24,590 nt of DNA, taken from assembly GCA_002084765.1 (NCBI GenBank), contig NBMB01000065.1, positions 1 through 24,590 of the forward strand. Reading direction: 5' to 3'. The translations under genes and the position numbers were made by a program. The DNA comes from Candidatus Cloacimonetes bacterium 4572_55. GTDB taxonomy: Bacteria > 4572-55. Below are positions 17,901 through 24,590 of this stretch, piece by piece; positions within the stretch are counted from its first letter, which is position 1, and each line of letters opens with the position of its first letter. The notes beneath the pieces are model-generated. The model made no database searches. It had not been told where the DNA came from and saw nothing but the letters and a program-made list of their open reading frames with translations.

Positions 17901-20900
17901 TTGGTCACGGTCAGGTGGTAGGTGATCAGTTCGCCCCCGACCGCTTCTCCCTGAGTGGATCGCTTCTCCATATCAATCGACGCGTGGGGCAGTTGTAGCG
18001 GGAGCCGTTCCAACGCCCAATCTTCCACCTGAACTCCGCCCCGGTCCAAACCAGACGCATAAGCCCGATTGATAATTGGCGAGGCAATGCTGTCTGGATG
18101 ATCATGCGCGCGCAACGTGAGTCGAATCTGGCGTAACTCTTGACTGCGAAAGCGCTCTGATAGATATGTGGAGCTGTCCTCGTCCGTGATGAGCCAGCGC
18201 AAAATCGGGTCGTAACTCGGATCAAAAGCCACGTTAAATTCATGGTCCTCGGACTCGAATTGGAATCCTTTGGGAATGGTGTCGATCAGGACGACTTGAT
18301 AAAGGTCTTGCTCCCCAATATTGGTGACTGAGAGCTGATATGTGACAAGTTGACCCGGCTCGACCACGCCTTGAGACGCTGTTTTTTGCACGTCGATCTC
18401 GGAATCTGGCACAACAACCGGCAGAAGGTCGTTGTCCGCGTCGTATAAAGTGTCGCCGTAGCTGTATCCCACCGCGCTGGCAATATTTTCTGTGGGATCG
18501 TTCAATTCCGTATAATCTTCGGATGCTTCCCAAATTACGGTGATCTGTTCAATCGCGCCAGGCTCGAATGGATCGGAAATTCGCCATTGAGGCAGGTGCG
18601 TATATCCGACAAAGGAGATATGCACCGGATCAAAGTAGCTTGTCGAATAAGTCAGACCCGGAGGAGGTTGATCCGTGACAACCACGCCGGTCAGATCCGT
18701 ATCTCCGATGTTGGTCACGGAGAGGGTGTACGAGACCAATTCCCCAGGAACTAAGCTGTTTTGATTCGCGCTCTTTTCGATATTCAGACGCGGTTCAGGT
18801 ATCTGCACCGGCAAAACGGCGTCGTCTTGATCGCAGAAAATATCGTGACCTGGATCCCGTGCGCAGACCCGTGCCCAATTTTCCAGCGGATTCGAGATAC
18901 TATCAGGGTTCTCGTGAGCAAGAAATGCGACTTCGATCTCCTCGATCTGCCCCGGCAAAAATGGGTGAAGCGGTGAGCCGATTGTCCAACAAAGGCTGTC
19001 GGTCGCGACGTAAAGAGTATCAAGGAAGGTCACGTTTGCAACGTCGAATTGCGAGGAAAGATAGGTCAGCCCATCGCCGATCAAATTTTCCTCGCACACA
19101 CGCGTCCATTCCAACGGACTTTCGCCATCGTTTGTGACCAAGAGCGTATAGCTCACCATGTCGCCCGGAACGATCACGTTCTGGTCAGCGGTCTTGTTGA
19201 TTTGGACATGGGTGTCGGGCAGGAGCAAATCTACGCAGGATACATGCTGAGACTGTATCGTCTCTCCGACCTCATCTCTTCCGAGCGCGGTTACGCGGTT
19301 GCAGATCGGATTCGTCAGCAGGGAATAGTCGTCCGTAACCCGAAAGCGCAAGGTGATGATGGTCCCGTGACCCGGACTGAGTTCGCTTACTGTCCAGCTC
19401 AAACTGTGGGTCTGAGTCACCAGCGTCGTATCAAAATCCGCGTCGATAAAAGAAAGTCCGGGAGGAGGCTCTTCCGTAATTACCAAATCGTAGAGTATTT
19501 GATTTCCTGGGTTTGTCACAGTCACGTCATATAACACGATGTCTCCCGGTCGGACCGCGCTGGTTCGAGATACCTTGTGCAACGAGATCGCAGATTCCGG
19601 AATCTGTATCGGCAATGTCAGACATGAGCTGTCAGTTACGGCAATATCAGCGGGATCCAAAGCAGAACCGTACATGCAATTTTGGATATTTTCGCCGATA
19701 TTTTCGCCAGATGGAACCCGGAGGAACAGAATGATTTCGATAAATTCGCCGGGCTCGAACGGGTCGATAGGAGTCCATATAGGATTGCCGTCTGGATCAA
19801 AACTCAAGCTCGCCTCATCCTCGTCAAATTGCGAGGAGACGTAAATCAATCCGGGGGGAATGATATCTGTGATTGTCGTTTGTGTCAGATTGGCGTCGCC
19901 GTTGTTGCGCAATACCAGATTGTACGCGATCAGACCTCCAGGAATTGCGGCTGTATGAATCGAACTTTTATGCAGCGCGATGGATGGCCGCGGCAGAACC
20001 ACCGGCAACTCGACTTGATCCTCGTCGGTTACAGTTCCGCCGTAAGGATCGTCGCCAATGACGGTTACACGATTCAGGGTCGGTTGGGATAGCAGGTCGT
20101 ATTCTTCTGCCGCGAGGAATTCGACGCGTATTTCCTCTTGCTCGCCCGGGAGCAGCGGATCGATCAATCGCCACTGATAGGCGTTGAGACTGTCCACATA
20201 TCCGTCAAAAACCGCGTGACCCGACCAGCTCAAAAAGTGCAGCCCCAGGTCGGTTAGATCGTGAACCACGACATTATCTAACGGCAGAAGCCCGCTGTTT
20301 TCCACTATCAAAAGATAGCTGACCGTTCTCCCTGGCTCAATAGATTGGGTCAATGGCATCTTCACGACGTCGATCGAGGAGTGCTCATAAAGAACCGGCA
20401 GGGACTCGGTGTCCTGATCCCCGATTATCAAGCCAGATTCGTCTATCGCTATGACGTAGGCGATGTTGTTGACCGGATGCGCCAGATTGTAATAGTTGGA
20501 ATCGGCTCGGAACGTGACGCGGATTTCTTCGGTCTCCAAAGGACTAAAAGGATCGTTGAGACGGAATCGGAGCGTATCTTGTCCGCCAAATTCAAACGCG
20601 ACGTGCGCAGTGTCGAATTCCGCATACTCGAAGGTCAATCCCTGCCCGATCAGATCGAAATCCGTAATCATAGTGCCTGTCAAGAGTTGGGAGCCGATAT
20701 TTTGAACCGTAATGGTGTAGACGACTTGTTGACCAGGGACTATCTCGCCCTGAGACGCGACCTTGTTCAATGATATCGCGGACATAGCGACCTGAATCGG
20801 CAAGATTTCGGAGTCTATGTCGCTGACCTGTTGTCCGGTCATATCAATCGCGGCGACGCGCGCTGTATTTCTCACTGAGTCGGATTCAGAGAGGTGGAAA

Positions 20901-23900
20901 TCACTCAGGTTGGAGCTGGCTTCAAGGATCAGATAGATGGATTCGGTTTGCCCCGGCAAAAGATCGGTAGTCATACTCCACGACGGATCCGGGGTCGCCC
21001 CGTTGAAGACCCAGTCTGCCTCGTCATACCCGCTATCAACATAGTAAAGACCGTCCGGCAACGAGTCGATGATCGTCACTTCCGATAGAGGCTGACCCCC
21101 AGTGTTCGTGACCATGAGTTCATAGACAACTTCTCCGCCAGTCACGATCCAACGCTGGGTAGTCGATTTCTGCAAGTCAATGCCCGCGCGCTCCGGTTGC
21201 AACGGCGTCTCTTCGGTATCGGTATCGCTGATATGCTGACCGTCCAAGTTGACTGCAACCGCGGTTCCGGTGTTAGGGATCATTCCGTCGGGATATAGAG
21301 CCGCAAGCTCTGGCGAGACATAGCAGACAACCTCGATAAGTTCTTCCTGACCCGGGAGCAATTGGTCTATGCGAAATCGAAGTATGCCGTCGATGGAAGT
21401 AACCTCGACGACGTTATCTGGATAGTTGAGATGGTCGAGAATCAGACCCTCCGGCAGATCATCCGTGACCAATAGATCGATAAGCGGTTGATCGCCGGTG
21501 TTCCGCACTGTGATGTAATAGGCAAAATATTGATCGATCTGCATATACGCGTCTGAGCCAATTTTATGGATATCCAAACCGCTACCGATCTCGGCGACTG
21601 GCGTGACGTCTGTCGATGCGTCGATAATTTCAACGCTGTCCACGTATGTGGTCGCGCTGAATCGGTTCGTGATCGGAGTCACGAGGGTGGAGTCGGCTCG
21701 AAATGTGATCGTGATGATTTCAATCCCCCCCGGCATGAGCGATTCAATTGTCCAGAAATAGTCGTCGGGATGGGTTCCACCGAAATTTTGCCCGTTGAAA
21801 ATCACACGGGTCGTATCGTATTGGCTGTAAAGAAAGGTCAAGCCTTGCGCGGCGGGATTAATCTCCTGAACCACTATGTGGGTCAACGGAACGTGGCCGT
21901 CGTTATTGACGATGAGATCGTAGCTGATGAGCTCGCCCGGAATAATTTCTGAATCCCGAGCGAGTTTTTCCGTATTCAGGCTATAAATTTCCATGTCCGG
22001 GGGATGAACCGGCACAATAATAATTACACTGTCACTGTGCGAGTTGCCGCTCTGATCCCATCCATCGACGATCGCTTGATTGCTCACAGTTTCCGGCGCG
22101 TCCGAATCGACGGCAACGGAAAGTTGAATCCATTCGATTTGACCCGGCAACAATTGGGCAATATGCCACTCTGCCTGATTTTCTGTTTGGGAATCGAAAG
22201 GAGGATTCGCGTGGATCAGGGTCTGATAAGGACCGAGCAGGTCAAAAATGGCAATGTCGGTCAGAGGTTGATCCCCGCAATTATGGACGTTGATCAAATA
22301 AGAGCCGGTCTGACCCGCGTCGTAAGTTGGATCAAGACTGATTTTTGTCACAGCGATACAGGGACTCGAGCCTTGAATGATTACGCCGGTTTGATCCGTA
22401 TGACTCACTACGTCGCCCTGTGAGTCCAGCCCTATGATAGTCGCCTGATTGTGGATCGTCTCGCCTTGAGGCACATTGCTATGGACCCGAACCGTGACTG
22501 TGAACGCCTCCATTTGTCCCGGAGTCATTTCGCCGATATTCCATGTCAAAATTTGTCCATCCACAGTGGCTTCTGGATCCGAACCGAGATAGGTCAGATC
22601 GGGAGGCAGGGTATCGATCACAACGACGCCGTGCAGAGGCTGGCTCCCATTGTTGAACGAAAAAAGCGTATAAGTCAGTTCGCTTCCAGCGGAAATCATA
22701 GCCTGATTCGCGCTTTTTTCGATATCAAGGGAAGAGGGAGGCTCTGAAATTAGAACCCACACAGTGTCAGCGACCTCGATTGTGTGACCGTCCGGGTCGT
22801 CTGCGCTGATCCAGGCGGTATTGCCAATTGTTCCGTCAACAACCGCGGAATCTATGGCGACATGAACCTGTAACGCGAGGCTCTGTCCCGGATTAAGCTG
22901 GTCCAATTGCCAGGTCAATTGATTGCCGTTGACTTCAGCGGGCGGCGATGAACTGAGATAATCAAACCAGGGACTCAAATAATCAGAGATCGTGACATTT
23001 GTCAATGGGACGGTTCCGCAGTTGACCGCGTGTATCAGATATCCGCCAGTTCCGCCGGACTCAAACACCGCGCTTGTCGGGGATTTGTGAATCGTCAGAC
23101 AGGTTCCATCCCCGACAATATTCACAGTACTGGAGTCATGATCGCCCACAGTGTGCCCTTGAATGTTGATAGCGGTGAGATGCGCGCTGTTTCCAATCGA
23201 GACTCCCGCGGGCGTTTCCGAGACGACCTGAGCGGTAATCAAGATGGTCTGGGTCTCGCCGATTTCCAATCGATCAAATTCCCAGATCAGGATCTGTCCA
23301 TCGACTGTTGCCGGAAGCGGGTCTGCCGTGACATAGACAAGCTCCAGAGACAGGGTATCAACCAGCGTGACGTAAACCAATGCTTGATCCCCAGTATTTG
23401 CGGCCTGGATGGTGTAGTTCACAGTCTCGCCTGAATTGATCAGATTGCGATCCGCTGTTTTCTCCACGTCGATTCCAGAGTATGGCGTAGTCACTATGAC
23501 GGTCACCGAATCTCGATCCGTGAGCAGGACGCCAAAGCCATCGTCCCCGATGACGTCTACCGCGTTGAATATCTCGGAGCCGGTATAACTGGAGTCCACG
23601 AGAACCGAGAGCATGATCTGTTCGCACTCGCCGCGCGCCATAGCGTCAAATTTCCAGGTGATCACATAGATATCCCCGTGTTCGACTGTATGCGGCGTGG
23701 GATCCGCTTCGACAAAAGTGAGCGATTCGGGTAGCGTGTCTGTAACGGTCACGTTAAAGAGGCTATCTTGTCCAGTATTGCAAACGGTGAGCAGGTAGGT
23801 TTGATCCTCGCCTGTAGTGAATTCATTATCGGTAGCGATTTTGTTGATCTGAATGCCGGAAACCTGTCCAGTCACAAGAGTGAGGGTCGTATCCACATCG

Positions 23901-24590
23901 CCGCCATCGCCCACAATGAGCGTATCACCCTGATCGTCGGTTCCGAGGACAACCGCGATGTTCTGCACAAAATCGATGTTCTGCACAAAATCTCCGGGCA
24001 ATAGCGTGCTGTTCGCGTGTACGTTCAGGATAATTTCCTCGCTGTAACCGATTGGTAATTCAGGAAATACCCATATATAAACAGAGTCCCCAACAGAAGA
24101 GGTGGGGGGCGGCTGCGCGCTCACAAATATGAGCGAACTGGGCAGGCTATCCTGAACCGTGACATTGTGCACTACCTGGTTGCCCGCATTGGTCGCGGTG
24201 ATCATGTACGAGCCGTAACCTCCAGCCTGAATCCCTGATCCCAGATAGGATTTTTCTATATCTAATGCAGAGAGAGGCTCGTGGATCAGAACCATAGTCG
24301 AGTCAAACGCGCTCACAGAATCGCCTGATATCAAGGTCGGAATGGTCCAGATATAAATCGAATCCGCGATAGATCCGCTCGTGTCTGGAGAGGACATGAC
24401 AAAAGTGAGACGGCTGTCCAGTGTGTCGCGTATTGTGACGTTTGTGAGCGTATCGGATCCGGTATTGCAGACTGTTATGCCAAAAATTTGATCCTGGCCC
24501 GATGTAAATTCATTGTCAAAAGCGATTTTGCTCAGGGTAATACTCTGAGCCACGCTGGTCACAAGAGTGAGGGTCGTATCCACATCGCCG
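14957..24590 (-). CDS. Giant DUF11-repeat surface protein (N-terminus beyond window)
   Basis: This frame is open from the right edge to TGA at 14957-14959, giving at least 3208 residues; the true start is outside the window, since the sequence at the edge is mid-repeat. I count 24 tandem beta-sandwich modules of the DUF11/TIGR01451 conserved-repeat type. Each begins with a pattern like xIxKxAxxxxxxPGxxVxYxLxVxNxG, then a V-x-DxLPxGLxY core and an N-x-A-x-V end. A final ~89-residue domain (from PGAINGRV, with GVRVYLDDGRKVKTDRNGRF) is SdrD_B/Cna_B-like. The architecture is that of an extended surface stalk or adhesin. Repeats 5 and 7 pair an early Cys with an NCG Cys, which could form disulfides in the oxidising exterior. 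The product is probably anchored through the OmpA modules encoded just downstream. Confidence 0.92.
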   Translation of the reverse strand, partial: GDVDTTLTLVTSVAQSITLSKIAFDNEFTSGQDQIFGITVCNTGSDTLTNVTIRDTLDSRLTFVMSSPDTSGSIADSIYIWTIPTLISGDSVSAFDSTMVLIHEPLSALDIEKSYLGSGIQAGGYGSYMITATNAGNQVVHNVTVQDSLPSSLIFVSAQPPPTSSVGDSVYIWVFPELPIGYSEEIILNVHANSTLLPGDFVQNIDFVQNIAVVLGTDDQGDTLIVGDGGDVDTTLTLVTGQVSGIQINKIATDNEFTTGEDQTYLLTVCNTGQDSLFNVTVTDTLPESLTFVEADPTPHTVEHGDIYVITWKFDAMARGECEQIMLSVLVDSSYTGSEIFNAVDVIGDDGFGVLLTDRDSVTVIVTTPYSGIDVEKTADRNLINSGETVNYTIQAANTGDQALVYVTLVDTLSLELVYVTADPLPATVDGQILIWEFDRLEIGETQTILITAQVVSETPAGVSIGNSAHLTAINIQGHTVGDHDSSTVNIVGDGTCLTIHKSPTSAVFESGGTGGYLIHAVNCGTVPLTNVTISDYLSPWFDYLSSSPPAEVNGNQLTWQLDQLNPGQSLALQVHVAIDSAVVDGTIGNTAWISADDPDGHTIEVADTVWVLISEPPSSLDIEKSANQAMISAGSELTYTLFSFNNGSQPLHGVVVIDTLPPDLTYLGSDPEATVDGQILTWNIGEMTPGQMEAFTVTVRVHSNVPQGETIHNQATIIGLDSQGDVVSHTDQTGVIIQGSSPCIAVTKISLDPTYDAGQTGSYLINVHNCGDQPLTDIAIFDLLGPYQTLIHANPPFDSQTENQAEWHIAQLLPGQIEWIQLSVAVDSDAPETVSNQAIVDGWDQSGNSHSDSVIIIVPVHPPDMEIYSLNTEKLARDSEIIPGELISYDLIVNNDGHVPLTHIVVQEINPAAQGLTFLYSQYDTTRVIFNGQNFGGTHPDDYFWTIESLMPGGIEIITITFRADSTLVTPITNRFSATTYVDSVEIIDASTDVTPVAEIGSGLDIHKIGSDAYMQIDQYFAYYITVRNTGDQPLIDLLVTDDLPEGLILDHLNYPDNVVEVTSIDGILRFRIDQLLPGQEELIEVVCYVSPELAALYPDGMIPNTGTAVAVNLDGQHISDTDTEETPLQPERAGIDLQKSTTQRWIVTGGEVVYELMVTNTGGQPLSEVTIIDSLPDGLYYVDSGYDEADWVFNGATPDPSWSMTTDLLPGQTESIYLILEASSNLSDFHLSESDSVRNTARVAAIDMTGQQVSDIDSEILPIQVAMSAISLNKVASQGEIVPGQQVVYTITVQNIGSQLLTGTMITDFDLIGQGLTFEYAEFDTAHVAFEFGGQDTLRFRLNDPFSPLETEEIRVTFRADSNYYNLAHPVNNIAYVIAIDESGLIIGDQDTESLPVLYEHSSIDVVKMPLTQSIEPGRTVSYLLIVENSGLLPLDNVVVHDLTDLGLHFLSWSGHAVFDGYVDSLNAYQWRLIDPLLPGEQEEIRVEFLAAEEYDLLSQPTLNRVTVIGDDPYGGTVTDEDQVELPVVLPRPSIALHKSSIHTAAIPGGLIAYNLVLRNNGDANLTQTTITDIIPPGLIYVSSQFDEDEASLSFDPDGNPIWTPIDPFEPGEFIEIILFLRVPSGENIGENIQNCMYGSALDPADIAVTDSSCLTLPIQIPESAISLHKVSRTSAVRPGDIVLYDVTVTNPGNQILYDLVITEEPPPGLSFIDADFDTTLVTQTHSLSWTVSELSPGHGTIITLRFRVTDDYSLLTNPICNRVTALGRDEVGETIQSQHVSCVDLLLPDTHVQINKTADQNVIVPGDMVSYTLLVTNDGESPLEWTRVCEENLIGDGLTYLSSQFDVANVTFLDTLYVATDSLCWTIGSPLHPFLPGQIEEIEVAFLAHENPDSISNPLENWARVCARDPGHDIFCDQDDAVLPVQIPEPRLNIEKSANQNSLVPGELVSYTLSVTNIGDTDLTGVVVTDQPPPGLTYSTSYFDPVHISFVGYTHLPQWRISDPFEPGAIEQITVIWEASEDYTELNDPTENIASAVGYSYGDTLYDADNDLLPVVVPDSEIDVQKTASQGVVEPGQLVTYQLSVTNIGEQDLYQVVLIDTIPKGFQFESEDHEFNVAFDPSYDPILRWLITDEDSSTYLSERFRSQELRQIRLTLRAHDHPDSIASPIINRAYASGLDRGGVQVEDWALERLPLQLPHASIDMEKRSTQGEAVGGELITYHLTVTNNGAANLEQTTLWDTLPPGFTFVSEFHDPQTVSFDRGNTVLRWTIHDPIFAPLETEEMRLTVRAPYDTIGFGNSVVNSAYVEGYPWGGGEKEQDHARDEIPFRPAPPSVQIQKSATQARIVPGGYATYILTVSNTGVQDLGSLVVTDPIPPGLTYFNTDFDVTGNVIFLGADQDSVRWRINELDAVTSVGGQQSEEIRVSFSCSPNMNDYEPDDQNRVSNRARAMGYAESGISVSDFDDEKLPLTYSVQLNGRKTADIACGRSGDAITYTIHYGNSGMSPATGFVIVDSIPSYTTYVPGTASHSGFFTQANNTVSWYVDRLDPLHTGSVTFQVRIHEEAPGHVEIVNRARFYSNETEEALTNNVVTCIQTYGLQLMKSVDQTQAMAGDTLTYHLTYINTGPEPLTNVVLEDVVPPRTTFVSLSAPGIYDPGQQKMIWNIGSLAVGAAGQASYQTVIDSDAQVGEWISNTAIIRSDETGDMLSNETLTLIVQPTLWINKLVNLAITSHLDTLVYTLTYGNDSDHPASGAVITDQLPDEVLFVDAISGVEPVYDADTRTLTWQIGLLLSGETGSVSYRMTIQEGAESGSRIENNAQINANEIEPVLSNTVITILRYPDLELFKSVDAEVAGPGDILTYHLRLFNRASGTAYEITLSDSLPEGMSYISGSSFLNGEPMPDPIMPESYLLEYLDLPDLAGFDSLHVVYQVQVGPECRPGPNRNVVLVCAQPNPGESSQADLGSPNLTNCELVDSDNAIILIEFPELLITKAVSRNSARLGDILTWTIKVRATNEFPLRRVRIIDPLPTGLSLIPGTSRLDGQSIPDPLGNNPFTWAISDSLPGNSSVTLTFQTLVGVNTGAGLMENCASAVGYDGGANPIYTLPACATVNIISDVLPGAINGRVLLTCDRLPQSSATGLPGVRVYLDDGRKVKTDRNGRFYFYPVDPGDYVIALDERDLPKGSKFLYGNHLKFEFVMEGAEMRPV
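15227..17161 (-). repeat. DUF11 repeat block C (five modules, nearest the anchor)
   Basis: Modules 20-24 of the giant protein (residues about 2475-3119, counted from the right edge) are 121-145 residues each. They share an xPGT- or SGxS-type loop after the core and TLTW/TVSWY-type strands, and mostly lack the LPIQIPE-style linker of block B. Modules 23 and 24 have longer loops (PDPIMPES; PDPLGNNP) and several Cys. The repeats are diverged at nucleotide level. Confidence 0.75.
17162..21997 (-). repeat. DUF11 repeat block B (twelve modules, long type)
   Basis: Modules 8-19 (residues about 863-2474) are 127-141 residues each. Most share a YxSSQFD-like motif after the core, a DPFxPGExEEIRVxF strand and an LP(I/V)Q(I/V)PE linker leading into the next unit. 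The units are clearly homologous but diverged, which argues for old amplification. This class makes up half of the visible stalk. Confidence 0.75.
23871..23903. repeat. Left copy of 33-nt exact direct repeat
   Basis: These 33 bases recur identically at 24558-24590, exactly 687 nt (229 codons) away, so the reading frame is kept. They encode the DVDTTLTLVT segment before a K motif. Sequence on the leftward side of each copy is similar but diverged. The second copy reaches the window edge, so the identical tract may be longer. Confidence 0.95.
23957..23992. repeat. Exact 18-bp in-frame tandem duplication
   Basis: GATGTTCTGCACAAAATC occurs twice back to back (23957-23974 and 23975-23992). On the coding strand it doubles the hexapeptide DFVQNI in module 2 of the giant protein, lengthening the strand before IAVVLG. 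The two copies are identical, so the event is recent, or an assembly artefact. Confidence 0.97.
24558..24590. repeat. Right copy of 33-nt exact direct repeat (truncated by window end)
   Basis: Identical to 23871-23903. It marks the start of another two-module repeat unit that continues outside the window. Confidence 0.95.

Larger units (their letters stand above)
21998..24583 (-). repeat. DUF11 repeat block A (seven modules, short type)
   Basis: Modules 1-7 (residues about 1-862) are mostly 123-126 residues. They use SSxPP/SxDP loops after the core and VDGQILTW strands. Modules 1 and 3 carry VCNTG and modules 5 and 7 carry a Cys before the K motif plus NCG. Module 1 is shortened: the spacing from its conserved Lys to that of module 2 is 92 residues, against 123-137 for the next modules. 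Block A continues past the window edge. Confidence 0.75.

Noticed and set aside
14957-24590. Many plus-strand frames opposite the giant gene (up to about 275 codons near 15005-15832)
   Set aside because: They are antisense shadows of a long, clearly repetitive coding frame. They are rich in Arg/Ser/His, lack ribosome sites and match no domain.

Overview
The window looks like a chromosomal segment of a Gram-negative (two-membrane) bacterium, probably from the FCB group or one of its neighbouring uncultured candidate phyla. This is inferred from gene content, since there is no rRNA or other phylogenetic marker. The pointers are a secreted M14 carboxypeptidase with a T9SS/FlgD-type C-terminal tail, a PorV/PorQ-like outer-membrane barrel, OmpA-type peptidoglycan-binding modules and a very long array of DUF11-type surface repeats. 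I see no tRNA, rRNA, CRISPR, IS element, prophage or integrase signature.

Layout. 245-1144 (+) is a ten-helix EamA/DMT transporter, meeting head-on a PAP2 phosphatase (1131-1709, -). 1757-7443 is a minus-strand block: PorV-like barrel + transglutaminase-like + TPR fusion protein (5125-7443), rsgA (4124-5059) with a hairpin-T7 terminator behind it, then the secreted carboxypeptidase (1757-4024). After a gene-poor divergent gap (7444-7846) come a lone MalF/LacF-type ABC permease (7847-8740) and a metallo-beta-lactamase-fold hydrolase (8803-9648), both +. An unrecognised secreted protein follows on the minus strand (9701-10639). A near-consensus sigma70 promoter at 10787-10815 drives a plus-strand unit: a small exported glycine-rich protein (10853-11461), a nucleotidyltransferase-like protein (11501-12736) and trmB (12760-13401).

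The last 11 kb is one minus-strand surface locus. It consists of a giant protein (14957-24590, cut by the right edge, at least 3208 residues visible) made of 24 DUF11-like modules ending in an SdrD_B/Cna_B-like domain, followed with a 4-nt overlap by a 514-residue protein with two OmpA peptidoglycan-binding domains alternating with DUF11-like modules. The OmpA protein has no signal peptide and begins directly at an OmpA domain in the -1 frame relative to the giant. The two therefore look like one cell-wall-anchored stalk split by a frame change: a sequencing or assembly error, a real mutation, coupled translation or recoding.

Most interesting points: the frame break between stalk and anchor; the three sequence classes of repeats in ordered blocks; recent expansion and contraction near the right edge (an 18-bp exact tandem duplication, a 33-nt exact repeat 687 nt apart, a shortened repeat module); and the unusual barrel-transglutaminase-TPR fusion.
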